A DNA stretch of 64,000 nucleotides from an uncultured Alphaproteobacteria bacterium (GCA_943787225.1 CALSLP010000004.1:310001-374000); one strand, 5' to 3'. Shown: positions 1 through 8,397, counted from the first letter of the stretch. Translations and numbers: made by a program. The notes: generated by a model from the sequence alone, not told the origin.

Positions 1-120
1 TCTTTCGATGACTGGCTGGTGATCAAAGAACTGGAAGAAAAAGCAGCTCCCGAGCCATCGCCTCGTAAAAAATTCAGTACTGTTGAGGGCATGATCGAAG
101 GGCTAAACGCCGCCCGTTAA
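1..120 (+). CDS. C-terminal end of an unidentified protein (truncated by window edge)
   Basis: The first 40 codons are open from the window edge to a TAA at 118-120. They encode a charged tail containing EELEEKAAPEPSPRKKF-like composition and ending MIEGLNAAR. The tail carries a Pro/Glu-rich linker and a short helix. The protein family cannot be recognised from this piece. It converges on the MarR gene, with only 15 bases between the two stop codons. Confidence 0.55.
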   Translation, partial: SFDDWLVIKELEEKAAPEPSPRKKFSTVEGMIEGLNAAR

Positions 121-135
121 AACGATACGGCAGCC

Positions 136-570
136 CTATTCTCCATGGCCGTTGAGCTGCGCCAGTTTTGTCAGTAAGTCGAGAAACTGTTTTTGTTCTG
201 CTGCGCTCAGCGGCTCCAGCGTTTGCGCCGTAATATTGCTGCCGTTATTGACCAGCGCTTCGACAAGATCGCCCCCCTCTGCGCTCAGCGTAAGGATCAA
301 ACGCCGCCGGTCATTAGGATCAGGACGCCGCTCGATCAGGCCCCGTGACGCAAGGCGTTTAATAACCCCCTGCATGGTCGCTGCATCCATCGCTGTTAAG
401 CGGCCAAGATGGTTCTGCGACACCTCGTTGAGATCTCGAAGCTTAACCAGCGCCGCAAACTGTAACGGGGTCAGCTGCGCGATCGCCGATATTTTCCTGA
501 AATATTGCCGAATGACGCTGATGCGCCCGACGCAATAAATGCCCCGCCTGACGTTCAAGGATATAGCCAT
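136..570 (-). CDS. MarR-family transcriptional regulator
   Basis: A 144-residue protein of usual MarR length. The winged helix-turn-helix lies about residues 35-100, with the recognition-helix stretch TAMDAATMQGVIKRLASRGL followed by the wing motif ERRPDPNDRRR, which is diagnostic of MarR. MarR dimers bind short palindromes and release them when an aromatic or phenolic ligand binds. A candidate operator (615-635) lies 45 bases upstream of the start, which suggests autoregulation. A site matching it at 18 of 21 bases precedes the UbiD-family gene at 50543, so that gene is the best candidate target. The ligand is unknown; an aromatic acid is an inference from the target. Confidence 0.9.
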   Translation of the reverse strand: MAISLNVRRGIYCVGRISVIRQYFRKISAIAQLTPLQFAALVKLRDLNEVSQNHLGRLTAMDAATMQGVIKRLASRGLIERRPDPNDRRRLILTLSAEGGDLVEALVNNGSNITAQTLEPLSAAEQKQFLDLLTKLAQLNGHGE

Positions 571-614
571 CTTTCGCCGTCATACGCCGCAAAACCCTAA
601 TAAAATTATTCAAA

Positions 615-635
615 AATTGTTTGTGTACGAATAAT
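615..635. promoter_or_regulatory. Probable MarR operator upstream of its own gene
   Basis: An imperfect palindrome AATTGTTTGTGTACGAATAAT lies 45 bases upstream of the MarR start. It differs at only three positions from AATTGTATGTGTACAAACAAT at 50580-50600, which has the same orientation and a similar distance (37 bases) from a UbiD-family gene start. The surrounding DNA is AT-rich, as expected for a promoter. Confidence 0.6.
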
Positions 636-690
636 CTAGGGCTGGGTGATTTGTGTCAAGAAACCCACAATCCTGCCCCATGGCAAAAGA

Positions 691-723
691 AAACCCGCCC
701 CCTCGTTATGAGGAAGCGGGTTT
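691..723 (-). terminator. Rho-independent terminator of the TctC-type gene
   Basis: On the minus strand, arms AAACCCGC and GCGGGTTT enclose a 17-base loop and run into TTTTCTTTT. It lies 22 bases past the stop of the receptor gene ending at 746. Confidence 0.75.
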
Positions 724-745
724 AATCTCAGTCAGCTTAAGCGAC

Positions 746-2029
746 TTACATGCAGGTAATCGCTTTGGCTAAGCCGTGATGACCTGGATAGGTCACATTG
801 CATTTCAGACCAGCCTTTAGGTTTTTGGTCTTCGCCTTCTTGCCAGCGATCATCACCTTGGTCCGTTTACCGTGTAACTTCGCCCGATGGTCTTCGCCAC
901 CAACGGTGAAGTAGACATAACGGCCTTTTTTCTTGCTCAGCGTTACGTCGACTTTTTTCCAGTTAATCTTCCGCTTGGTTTCGCCGACCTTGGCAGGTTT
1001 ACGATATCCAGCAGTAAGCGCAGCGATGTCTTTCGGTGTCTTGTAAAGCTCGTTAACCAGCTTTTCGATTGTCTCACCGGTAATCGGATCAATTTCCAGA
1101 CGCCGCTTCTTGGCATCAGCCAGGAATTCCGGGTCCTTCATGACCATATTAAAGGCGTTCCGCAAGGCTGCAGTCCGTGCTTTAGGCATTTTCGGCGGAC
1201 CAACAAACGGGCGACCCATTTCCTGCGTACCGAAAACCAACTTAAGCATGCCACGATCACGGGGATTGGTAATGTAATCCATCATTACCGGCACCTTGCC
1301 ATCGAGTTCTGCATGGCTCTTATCCGAGAATTGCAGAATCAAGTTCAGCTTCTTGTCCCGGATAAAGTCAGGACGCGCGGTCTTCATGCTGCCCCAGCCA
1401 TAACCGCAGAGACCATCAAGCTCGCCACGTTCCATTGCCAAGAAGACTTCCGCTGGATCATAACCGCGAATGATCTTGAACTTGGTGCCTGCCATAGAAT
1501 TCAACATGCGTGGCATAACTGAACCGGTCGCCGTCGAAGAGCTCGTACCGACAATGGCCGTCATCTTCTGGGCATCCTCAAAGGTCTTTACCTTCGATTT
1601 ATGCCACGTATAGCAAACACTCTTTTGCTTCGCCATGCTGCCGATCCAAGTCAGCTCGCGGCCATCAAACCGGGTGCCCTTTGGATAAACATGTGGTTCC
1701 AAACCCATGCGTTCATGGATCAAACCAAACATCGATCCGTCGCGCGGGCCTACTTTTGCCATCCAGTTAGCGAGAACGCGCCCTGAACCACCGGTGCGGC
1801 TACCAACAATGATCGTTGGATTACCCGGGATGTATTTAGGCATGTAATCTTTGAGGATCAAAGCATAAGCGGTGTACGAACCACCCGGAGAAAGACCACT
1901 CCAGATAGTCACTGTCTTGTTTTTATAAAAGTCCGCAACTTCGTCAGCATTCACCGCTGACGCCGCTGTCGTTGCGCCCAAAAGGCCTGCAACCACGGCG
2001 ATTACATTTTTTGCGCGTGAAATTTTCAT
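746..2029 (-). CDS. Tripartite tricarboxylate transporter (TctC/Bug) receptor with C-terminal extension
   Basis: A secreted periplasmic solute-binding protein of 427 residues. A Sec signal peptide occupies about residues 1-28 (hydrophobic core VIAVVAGLLGATTAASA). The Bug-fold body follows, with GLSPGGSYTAYALILKDYMPK near the N-terminus and an IPGNPTIIV segment typical of the family. Normal members are about 320-330 residues. The last 80 or so residues here are extra: a lysine-rich segment (KINWKKVDVTLSKKKGRY to AGLKCNVTYPGHHG) with two cysteines that looks like a small beta domain. No tctA or tctB permease lies next to it, so it is an orphan receptor. The ligand is unknown. Confidence 0.85.
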   Translation of the reverse strand: MKISRAKNVIAVVAGLLGATTAASAVNADEVADFYKNKTVTIWSGLSPGGSYTAYALILKDYMPKYIPGNPTIIVGSRTGGSGRVLANWMAKVGPRDGSMFGLIHERMGLEPHVYPKGTRFDGRELTWIGSMAKQKSVCYTWHKSKVKTFEDAQKMTAIVGTSSSTATGSVMPRMLNSMAGTKFKIIRGYDPAEVFLAMERGELDGLCGYGWGSMKTARPDFIRDKKLNLILQFSDKSHAELDGKVPVMMDYITNPRDRGMLKLVFGTQEMGRPFVGPPKMPKARTAALRNAFNMVMKDPEFLADAKKRRLEIDPITGETIEKLVNELYKTPKDIAALTAGYRKPAKVGETKRKINWKKVDVTLSKKKGRYVYFTVGGEDHRAKLHGKRTKVMIAGKKAKTKNLKAGLKCNVTYPGHHGLAKAITCM

Positions 2030-2106
2030 AGATTTCCCCTGTTACCAATGTGGCCGGAACAAATTTACTTGGATATTCAACAGGAACACCCGATTGGCCC
2101 GGATGG

Positions 2107-2697
2107 TTAAAAGTATAGAACCAATCCAGCCTTATGCCAAAGGGGATAAACCAAACCTAAATTATCGAAAAGAGAGCGTTGGACGTTTTCGGTAGTTTTT
2201 TCTACAGCACCGATTGCCGCTGCGAGTTGCGCCATCAGGGTTGCTCCTTCCGCCCCCCCATCACCGGTTTTGCCTTGTTTCGCAATGAGGATTAAAGCGC
2301 CCAAATGCAGCCGAACGATTTCGAGTTCTTTGTCACTCTCAAGGACATCGCGATTTTTAATAAAGTCCGCGCAGGAAGATGAAATTTCACCAAGCAACGG
2401 ATAGCCAAATGTCTTGGAAAGTCCCCGCATATCATGGGTGACTGTAAAGGCAGATTTAACAGCGTCATTCCGGACGTCGACATCACCGCCAGCGGCGGTT
2501 GCCGATTGAAACTTCTCCATCTCTTCCTGGAACAAATCTGCGGCAACCATATTGAAATTCTGGGCAAGCCGTTTGATCTTCTGATCAGCAGCATCCAAAC
2601 GCCGGTCCAGCTCTTCTTTTGAGATTTCAGCTGCTGCCAGCTTGGCGCCGGATGCAACGACATTACCGTCCATAATGGTACTCGGTTGTTCACACAC
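2107..2697 (-). CDS. Hpt-domain-like protein
   Basis: A 196-residue soluble protein. After a coiled-coil-like N-terminus (ELDRRLDAADQKIKRLAQNF) it carries VTHDMRGLSKTFGYPLLGEI, which resembles histidine phosphotransfer domains, where an H-D-x-K/R-G motif holds the phosphorylated His (about residue 94). A second helical pair follows. This would make it a single-domain phosphorelay intermediate, but no histidine kinase or response regulator is adjacent. Two starts are possible, GTG at 2697 or ATG at 2673, and neither has a clear ribosome site. The fold call is moderate and the partner is unknown. Confidence 0.55.
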   Translation of the reverse strand: MCEQPSTIMDGNVVASGAKLAAAEISKEELDRRLDAADQKIKRLAQNFNMVAADLFQEEMEKFQSATAAGGDVDVRNDAVKSAFTVTHDMRGLSKTFGYPLLGEISSSCADFIKNRDVLESDKELEIVRLHLGALILIAKQGKTGDGGAEGATLMAQLAAAIGAVEKTTENVQRSLFDNLGLVYPLWHKAGLVLYF

Positions 2698-2763
2698 TCA
2701 TCGCGTAGACGGAGATACCACCCGAACAGGGTTAAAACCGAGTTAAGAACTCAAAATTTATCG

Positions 2764-3663
2764 CTATTTATCCTTTGAGATAAAGACAAAATTCTGGCGT
2801 TTCGCCCGGTCCAAACGGGACTGAGAGCATTCTGTCCCATCCTGATAAAATCTGACATAGGATGGCTGATCCGCCAATTTCATTTGTGTATAAACCGAAT
2901 GTATACGGTAACCGACACATTTTACATTAGCCGTGCACCACTGCCGCGCCGCAATGGCCGTGACACGCTGCGATGTCAACAAGGGACAATCCGGCATTAA
3001 GCTTTCCGATTTTTTCGGTTGGACGGGCACGGAAGCGACAGAGTAATTGGTCGGCTTACTGCCCTTTTTCCAACAGGCGAAGCTGCGTTTTTTCCAACAA
3101 TCCTCAGTCACCCAGTTGAACTTTGTACCGCCCTGATGGTCGCGCACGCCCCGCGCTGACACACAGTTCTTCCATTCATCCTTCTTCCATGGCGTAAAGA
3201 ATCTCCAATTTTCAAAATAATACGGGGTTGTGTCTGACCATATGAAATATTCCGCTGGCCGACGGAGACCGATCCATACCCGTGCCTGAGGGTTACTGGC
3301 CATCGTTTTAACTGCCTGACCAAGCGACGCATTAAAGACTGCAGAAGAAACGGACACCAAATTAGTGCCGTAAGCCCGCTGACAATGTTGTTCCGCCGCG
3401 ACCCAGCTCTTCTTTTCGTCGACATAAACGGCGGACTTACTGGCATCCTGCGGTCGCCCCGGGCCGAGTTCGATCTTCACCGTCTTTTGAAATGCATCCC
3501 GTCGTTTCTTGAGTTCTTCCTGCTGGAATTGCTTTATTTCTTCAGCAGTCGGCACGATGTTCAAGCGTTTGGCACCTGGCAAGGATTGCGCCTGTACGCT
3601 CACCGATAATAGCGGCGCGATCACCGCCATGAATATGCCCACTTTAACCAACCTCAGAAGCAC
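2764..3663 (-). CDS. Exported C-type-lectin-like domain protein
   Basis: A 299-residue exported protein starting at a GTG after GGGAGGGG. The signal peptide is residues 1-26, ending VSVQA-QS. A C-type-lectin fold spans about residues 75-200: AVYVDEKKSWVAAEQHC opens it, WIGLRRPAEYFIWSD is the WIGL core, and paired cysteines follow (NCVSARG, DCWKKRSFAC). The calcium ligands of sugar-binding members (EPN or QPD, and WND) are not present, so carbohydrate binding is uncertain. The C-terminal 80 residues hold four more cysteines (PDCPLL, WCTANVKCVGY, GTEC), a separate disulfide-bonded module that may be PAN/apple-like. It is one of three lectin-type exported proteins in the window. Confidence 0.75.
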   Translation of the reverse strand: MLLRLVKVGIFMAVIAPLLSVSVQAQSLPGAKRLNIVPTAEEIKQFQQEELKKRRDAFQKTVKIELGPGRPQDASKSAVYVDEKKSWVAAEQHCQRAYGTNLVSVSSAVFNASLGQAVKTMASNPQARVWIGLRRPAEYFIWSDTTPYYFENWRFFTPWKKDEWKNCVSARGVRDHQGGTKFNWVTEDCWKKRSFACWKKGSKPTNYSVASVPVQPKKSESLMPDCPLLTSQRVTAIAARQWCTANVKCVGYRIHSVYTQMKLADQPSYVRFYQDGTECSQSRLDRAKRQNFVFISKDK

Positions 3664-3695
3664 GCCATCCCCTCCCGAAAGGATATCAAATTATG

Positions 3696-4925
3696 TTAGC
3701 GACCCAATACGCCTGCGTCACGTAAAGCTCCGATCTCGTCTTCCGACATATCCAGGACATTACTCAATACATGATCTGAATGCTGTCCCAATGTCGGCGG
3801 TGCGCCCTGATACTCCAGCTCCTCACCAGAATATTTGATCGGGCTGGCAACCTGAGGCACTGAACCGGCTAATGGATGATCCAGCTCCATCTGCATACCT
3901 CGCGCCTGGACCTGCGGATGCGCAAACACCTGCTCCATATTGTTCAGCGGCCCACACGGTACACCGACCTTTTCCAAAGCGTCGATCCATTCCTGACCGG
4001 TCTTTTGCTTCATAAAATCTTTGATAATAGGGATCAGTACATCGCGGTTCTCAACCCGTTTTGCATTGGTCGAAAAGCGCGCGTCGGTGGCGAGTTCAGG
4101 CTGCCCCGCAGCCTCAACATAGCGCGTAAACTGTCCGTCATTGCCAACCGCGACGATCAAGTACATGTCAGAGGCTTCAAACGCCTCATACGGGACGATA
4201 TTGGGATGCGCATTGCCCATCCGGGTTGGTGAATCGCCCGTGACAAGAAAGTTCAATGCCTGGTTCGCCATAGTAGCTGTTGTAACATCCAGCAGTGCCA
4301 TATCGATATGACATCCCTCACCAGTCTTATCGCGCTGTGCCAAGGCACCGAGCGCCGCAATGTTCGTATAGAGCCCAGTTAGGATATCAGTAAGTGCAAC
4401 GCCGACTTTTTGTGGCCCGGCTCCCGGCTTACCATCTGGCTCACCGGTAACACTCATCAATCCGCCCATTGCCTGAATCAAAAAGTCATAACCTGCACGG
4501 TTACTAAATGGTCCGGTCTGACCAAATCCAGTGATGGAACAATAAATCAGCCCCGGATTGATCTTTTTGAGGTCTTCATAACCGAGACCATACGCGGCCA
4601 GCCCGCCGACTTTATAATTCTCGATCAGAATATCAGATTTGGCGGCAAGCTTCTTGAGAACCGCCTGTCCTTCCGGTTTAGAGATATCGAGCGCGACTGA
4701 TTTCTTGCCACGATTGGTCGAGATAAAATAAGCCGACTCCTGCGTCTCGTTGCCCTCGGTATCCTTGATAAAGGGAGGCCCCCAGGTGCGTGTGTCATCG
4801 CCCGTACCTGGGCGCTCTATCTTGATCACTTCGGCACCAAGATCAGCCAGCGTTTGCGCCGCCCACGGGCCAGCGAGAATACGGCTCATATCGAGCACAC
4901 GAATATGGGAAAGTGGTTTGGTCAT
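3696..4925 (-). CDS. Class III (CaiB/BaiF) CoA-transferase, probably glutarate CoA-transferase
   Basis: A 409-residue family III CoA-transferase, the normal length. The N-terminus IRVLDMSRILAGPWAAQTLADLGAEVIKIE is the family signature. The catalytic Asp is probably D180 in VGVALTDILTGLYT, and HIDMALLD lies further on. It sits just downstream of, and in the same direction as, glutaryl-CoA dehydrogenase. That is the gcdH-gcdG arrangement of pseudomonads, and human SUGCT is a homologue that moves CoA from succinyl-CoA to glutarate. The substrate call rests on this neighbourhood plus the overall likeness to SUGCT. Other dicarboxylates are possible. Confidence 0.85.
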   Translation of the reverse strand: MTKPLSHIRVLDMSRILAGPWAAQTLADLGAEVIKIERPGTGDDTRTWGPPFIKDTEGNETQESAYFISTNRGKKSVALDISKPEGQAVLKKLAAKSDILIENYKVGGLAAYGLGYEDLKKINPGLIYCSITGFGQTGPFSNRAGYDFLIQAMGGLMSVTGEPDGKPGAGPQKVGVALTDILTGLYTNIAALGALAQRDKTGEGCHIDMALLDVTTATMANQALNFLVTGDSPTRMGNAHPNIVPYEAFEASDMYLIVAVGNDGQFTRYVEAAGQPELATDARFSTNAKRVENRDVLIPIIKDFMKQKTGQEWIDALEKVGVPCGPLNNMEQVFAHPQVQARGMQMELDHPLAGSVPQVASPIKYSGEELEYQGAPPTLGQHSDHVLSNVLDMSEDEIGALRDAGVLGR

Positions 4926-4951
4926 ATTTGTAATCTCATAATCAACTTACT

Positions 4952-5037
4952 CGTCATGCCCGGACTTGATCCGGGCATCCAGGAATATCACTGACAGACT
5001 TGAAAACTGGATCCCCGGATCAAGTCCGGGGATGACG
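4952..5037. repeat. REP-like inverted palindrome pair
   Basis: Two palindromic units face each other: CGTCATGCCCGGACTTGATC continuing to CGGGCATCCAG at the left, and CTGGATCCCCGGATCAAG continuing to TCCGGGGATGACG at the right, with about 25 bases between. Each unit can fold alone and the pair can fold together. The same family occurs at 8904-8989, 27539-27614 and 50652-50725, always between genes. Confidence 0.85.
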
Positions 5038-5083
5038 GTAAAATAATCCTGCGGTTTTCGTCTCTTTGATCAGCCGAAATTTC

Positions 5084-6307
5084 CTATGTAAACGCCTGAA
5101 TACCGGTCTGCGCCCGTCCAAGGATCAACGCGTGAATATCATGCGTGCCTTCATAGGTAATCACGGTTTCCAAATTCATCACATGCCGAATGATGTGATA
5201 CTCATCGACGATCCCGTTACCGCCATGCATATCCCGCGCCACACGGGCAATATCGAGTGCTTTGCCGGTGCAATGACGTTTCATCAATGAAATAGCTTCC
5301 GGCGAACAATTGCCTTCATCCATCAGACGACCGAGCTGCAAGCAGGATTGCAGAGCAATGGTGATCTCCGTCTGCATATCGGCGAGCTTTTTCTGAACCA
5401 GCTGGTTCGCCGCCAATGGACGCCCGAACTGGGTCCGTTCCATTGTGTAGTCACGAGAGCCATGCCAGCAGAATTCAGCTGCGCCAAGCACACCCCAGGC
5501 GATGCCATAGCGTGCGTTATTGAGACAGCCAAACGGACCGCCAAGACCACGCGCACCAGGAAGACGGTTTTCTTCCGGTACGAACACGTCATCCATGACC
5601 ACTTCGCCGGTCAGGGAGGCCCGCAGAGAAAACTTGCCTTCAATCTTTGGTGCGCTGAGCCCCTTCATGCCTTTTTCAAGAATGAAACCACCAATGACGC
5701 CGTCATCATCCTTCGCCCAGACGACAAACACATCGGCTATCGGCGCATTGGAAATCCACATCTTGGCACCCTTAACGACATATCCGCCATCAACCGACGT
5801 CGCACGGGTGATCATGCCGCCGGGATCAGAACCATGATCAGGCTCAGTCAGCCCAAAGCACCCAACATACTCGCCGGTCGCGAGCTTGGGCAGATACTTC
5901 TGACGCTGTTCTTCGGTGCCGTAAGCATAGATCGGCCACATCACGAGACTGCTCTGCACTGACAGGGTAGAGCGATAGGCGGAGTCGACGCGTTCTATCT
6001 CGCGCGCCACCAGCCCGTAACAGACATAGTTGACGCCAGCGCAGCCATATTCGGGATCAAGCGTTGAGCCAAGTAACCCCAGCTCACCCATCTCATTCAT
6101 AATTTCGCGGTCAAACGTCTCATTACGATTCGCATCAATAATGCGCGGCAGCAGTTTATCCTGGGCATATTGTCGTGCCGTATCGCGAACCAGCTTTTCC
6201 TCTTCGGTCAGCTGGTTCTCGAACAGCAGCGGGTCTTCCCAGTTAAACTTGGCCCATTTTTTAAGTTTGGGGCCATCACTATCAGTTGCGGCAGCAGAAC
6301 TGGGCAT
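5084..6307 (-). CDS. gcdH: Glutaryl-CoA dehydrogenase
   Basis: A 407-residue FAD-dependent acyl-CoA dehydrogenase that oxidises and decarboxylates glutaryl-CoA to crotonyl-CoA in lysine, tryptophan and aromatic catabolism. Family-specific blocks are [34 protein letters not shown] (FAD and substrate loop) and the C-terminal [18 protein letters not shown], which holds the catalytic Glu base and is typical of this subfamily rather than short-chain dehydrogenases. The arginine-containing substrate pocket cannot be judged further by eye. It is followed by a class III CoA-transferase after a REP-like repeat. Electrons would pass to ETF, which is not in the window. Confidence 0.93.
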   Translation of the reverse strand: MPSSAAATDSDGPKLKKWAKFNWEDPLLFENQLTEEEKLVRDTARQYAQDKLLPRIIDANRNETFDREIMNEMGELGLLGSTLDPEYGCAGVNYVCYGLVAREIERVDSAYRSTLSVQSSLVMWPIYAYGTEEQRQKYLPKLATGEYVGCFGLTEPDHGSDPGGMITRATSVDGGYVVKGAKMWISNAPIADVFVVWAKDDDGVIGGFILEKGMKGLSAPKIEGKFSLRASLTGEVVMDDVFVPEENRLPGARGLGGPFGCLNNARYGIAWGVLGAAEFCWHGSRDYTMERTQFGRPLAANQLVQKKLADMQTEITIALQSCLQLGRLMDEGNCSPEAISLMKRHCTGKALDIARVARDMHGGNGIVDEYHIIRHVMNLETVITYEGTHDIHALILGRAQTGIQAFT

Positions 6308-6394
6308 GTCCGATCCTTCAAATATTTTTATTCAAAACGATTGCCCGGATCATACGGAATTGGTGCTGCCAGACAAGACTTCGCGGGCCAAAGA

Positions 6395-6694
6395 TCATTC
6401 CGAATGCGGGCGGGACATCCACATCGCAAGGTCAAACGTGTTGAGATCAGCAGATCGCATCATTTCAGCAATGGCAACTACGGCCTCGGTTGCCGTCACC
6501 ATGTCTTCAGTCCGAAATGGCGGAAAATAGTCGTCTTCATCCGTCAGTTTGCGACAGTAAAGCTTAGCCCCTGCTGTGAGCAGCTTCTGGACGGTTTCGG
6601 CGGGGATATTCTCGGTATTACCTTCAGATAATGCCTTAATCGCCGCATCGAACGCCGCATTCACCGAATCGACAATGTCATCAGGTGACGACAT
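6395..6694 (-). CDS. Small protein of unknown function, translationally coupled to a Rieske ferredoxin
   Basis: A 99-residue acidic helical protein (MSSPDDIVDSVNAAFDAAIK). No family is recognised. It starts at an ATG inside the last codons of the Rieske ferredoxin gene, a 14-base overlap. AAGGA lies 11 bases upstream, so the two are probably translated together. An in-frame GTG three codons earlier sits too close to that ribosome site. A central stretch, GAKLYCRKLTDEDDYFPPF, recalls a ring-hydroxylase accessory or sensing role, but this is a guess. Confidence 0.65.
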   Translation of the reverse strand: MSSPDDIVDSVNAAFDAAIKALSEGNTENIPAETVQKLLTAGAKLYCRKLTDEDDYFPPFRTEDMVTATEAVVAIAEMMRSADLNTFDLAMWMSRPHSE

Positions 6695-7046
6695 AAACTT
6701 CACCGTCCTTGAGCTTTACGTCAAACGGACGAAGTCGTGCGTTTTTATAGCCCGGATGAACACCTGTCTTGAGATTGAACTCATAGCCATGCCACGGGCA
6801 GACGATATGAACATCATCCTCTGACCACGCCAGCCCCTGACTGGTCTTGTCATCGGAGATCATCTCAACAACCCGGTTCAGGATACGACCCTGACAAACC
6901 GGCCCCCCCTGATGGACACATTTGTTTTCATAGGCGTAGAAACCGCCATCAACGAAAAACACACCTATTTCAAGATCACCATGTGCGATGACCTTGCGAC
7001 CACGATCCTCAAACTCGTCTTCGCGGCCCACAAACAACTCAGCCAT
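6681..7046 (-). CDS. Rieske [2Fe-2S] ferredoxin-type protein
   Basis: A 121-residue soluble Rieske protein. Cluster ligands are C43-x-H45 in KCVHQGGPVC and C83-x2-H86 in CPWHGYEF, the standard spacing for ferredoxins of oxygenase systems. A 30-residue insertion lies between the two ligand loops. It is encoded between an amidohydrolase (11 bases upstream) and a small unknown protein (overlapping), so all three are probably one operon. It likely carries electrons to an oxygenase or acts as a redox subunit with the hydrolase. No oxygenase large subunit is adjacent. Confidence 0.88.
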   Translation of the reverse strand: MAELFVGREDEFEDRGRKVIAHGDLEIGVFFVDGGFYAYENKCVHQGGPVCQGRILNRVVEMISDDKTSQGLAWSEDDVHIVCPWHGYEFNLKTGVHPGYKNARLRPFDVKLKDGEVYVVT

Positions 7047-7057
7047 TTTTTTCTCCC

Positions 7058-8278
7058 TTAAGCCGTTCTAGGTTTCTTGGTGTCGATACCAAACAACTTT
7101 ACGGCATTTTCTCCCAGAATATTACGCTTGGCCTGCTCATCAAGGAAGGGCAGGTCATAAATTGTGCTCGGCGGATTGAAATCCCAATGCGGCCAGTCAG
7201 ACGCATAAAGCAGCTGGGTCTCAGCCTTCACCGCCTTAAAAGTTTCCTCCGTCAACGCCATGTTCGAAGTCTCGATTGGCTGACAGGTATAATACATGTC
7301 GGCCATATACTCGCTCGGCAGCTTCTTGAGCAACGGTGCTTCAGAGGGGCGCATGAGATATTCCGAATCAAGACGCTGCATCAGGAAGGCCAACCAGGCG
7401 AGGCCGGATTCAATCCAGATCACATCGAGTTTCGGGAAACGCTCCTGCATGCCGTGAATGATCCAGTTGGTCATATGCACGATGTTACACAGCACAAATG
7501 AGATCGCATGCATTGAGATGAACAGATCGAGCTGCTTCATCCAGTCATCACCCCAGGTCAGCCCGGCATGGAAGGCCAGCGGCAAGCCGCGTTCCTCAAG
7601 CTCACGATAAATCGGGATGAACTGATTATGATGCACCGGCTTATAACGCACCGCCGTGATCATAAAGCCGGAGACATTCGGATTATCACCAAACTCCTTG
7701 ATGATCTTCATGCACATATCAGGTTCGGAGATCGGTAAGTACAGAAGCGTCTTGACCCGGTCATCGACTGGCAGAATTCGTTCGCATACCCAGCGGTTAT
7801 AGGCCAACGCGAGATGCGCCTCGACCCGTGGTTGTGGATGCGTACCGAGCTGCAACAGATTGCCCGGGAACAGTATCTGGTGATCCAGCCCCATGGCATC
7901 CATCGACCGACGGATCAGTGTTATATCTCGGTGGTTGGCGCTATCGTCAACAGCTTCGCCCATATGGGTTTGATGCGGGATACGCCCGCCAGCATCCTGA
8001 TAGCGCAGACCGGGCATATGATTAGACAGGCCGGGTGCACCACCGGTACGGGCCTGAAACTCCTGAGCATAATGTTTCAGAATTGGATCATCGAGATACT
8101 CGACAACTTCGCGCCACGAACTCATCTCTGAGTGATGCGCATCGACATCGACGATGGTCCAGTCGTGGAAGCCTTTATCTTTCTGATATTTAGTCTCTCG
8201 CGCCAGAATATCGCGCGTATCCGTCTTGGTATCTATTTCCTGGGGAAGTTCCCGGGTTTGCTCGACGCCACTATCCAT
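7058..8278 (-). CDS. Amidohydrolase-family (amidohydrolase 2, TIM-barrel) metal-dependent hydrolase or decarboxylase
   Basis: A 406-residue protein, starting at the ATG of MDSGVEQT because GGAGG lies six bases before it; an earlier in-frame ATG has no such site. The N-terminal VDVDAHHSEM replaces the usual D-x-H-x-H strand motif, AFHAGLTW carries a metal-ligand His, and LYASDWPHWDF is the conserved C-terminal Asp block. Members decarboxylate or hydrolyse aromatic and related acids (ACMSD-like superfamily). It leads an operon with the Rieske ferredoxin. The substrate is unknown. Confidence 0.85.
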   Translation of the reverse strand: MDSGVEQTRELPQEIDTKTDTRDILARETKYQKDKGFHDWTIVDVDAHHSEMSSWREVVEYLDDPILKHYAQEFQARTGGAPGLSNHMPGLRYQDAGGRIPHQTHMGEAVDDSANHRDITLIRRSMDAMGLDHQILFPGNLLQLGTHPQPRVEAHLALAYNRWVCERILPVDDRVKTLLYLPISEPDMCMKIIKEFGDNPNVSGFMITAVRYKPVHHNQFIPIYRELEERGLPLAFHAGLTWGDDWMKQLDLFISMHAISFVLCNIVHMTNWIIHGMQERFPKLDVIWIESGLAWLAFLMQRLDSEYLMRPSEAPLLKKLPSEYMADMYYTCQPIETSNMALTEETFKAVKAETQLLYASDWPHWDFNPPSTIYDLPFLDEQAKRNILGENAVKLFGIDTKKPRTA

Positions 8279-8297
8279 GATGTGCCTCCGGATAAAA

Positions 8298-8341
8298 CGG
8301 CCATTGAATTGGCCGCATTGATTGGTTTTATGATAAACCAA
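8298..8341. promoter_or_regulatory. Two palindromes in the divergent promoter region
   Basis: Between the amidohydrolase start (8278, minus) and the SnoaL gene start (8398, plus) lie CGGCCA-6-TGGCCG at 8298-8315 and TTGGTTT-6-AAACCAA at 8322-8341. Both are perfect. The second has operator-like size and symmetry and could govern both genes. The regulator is unknown. Confidence 0.4.
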
Positions 8342-8397
8342 ACCGCATCAACGACAAACAGCGATTAAGACAAAGTTTAAGGGGTAGAGTTTACGGC

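Noticed and set aside
887..1522. A 211-residue plus-strand protein
   Set aside because: It lies entirely opposite the TctC gene, has no recognisable domain or ribosome site, and its composition is that of an antisense shadow.
5348..5962. A 204-residue plus-strand protein
   Set aside because: It is the complement of gcdH, with no known motif; long antisense frames are common over GC-rich conserved genes.
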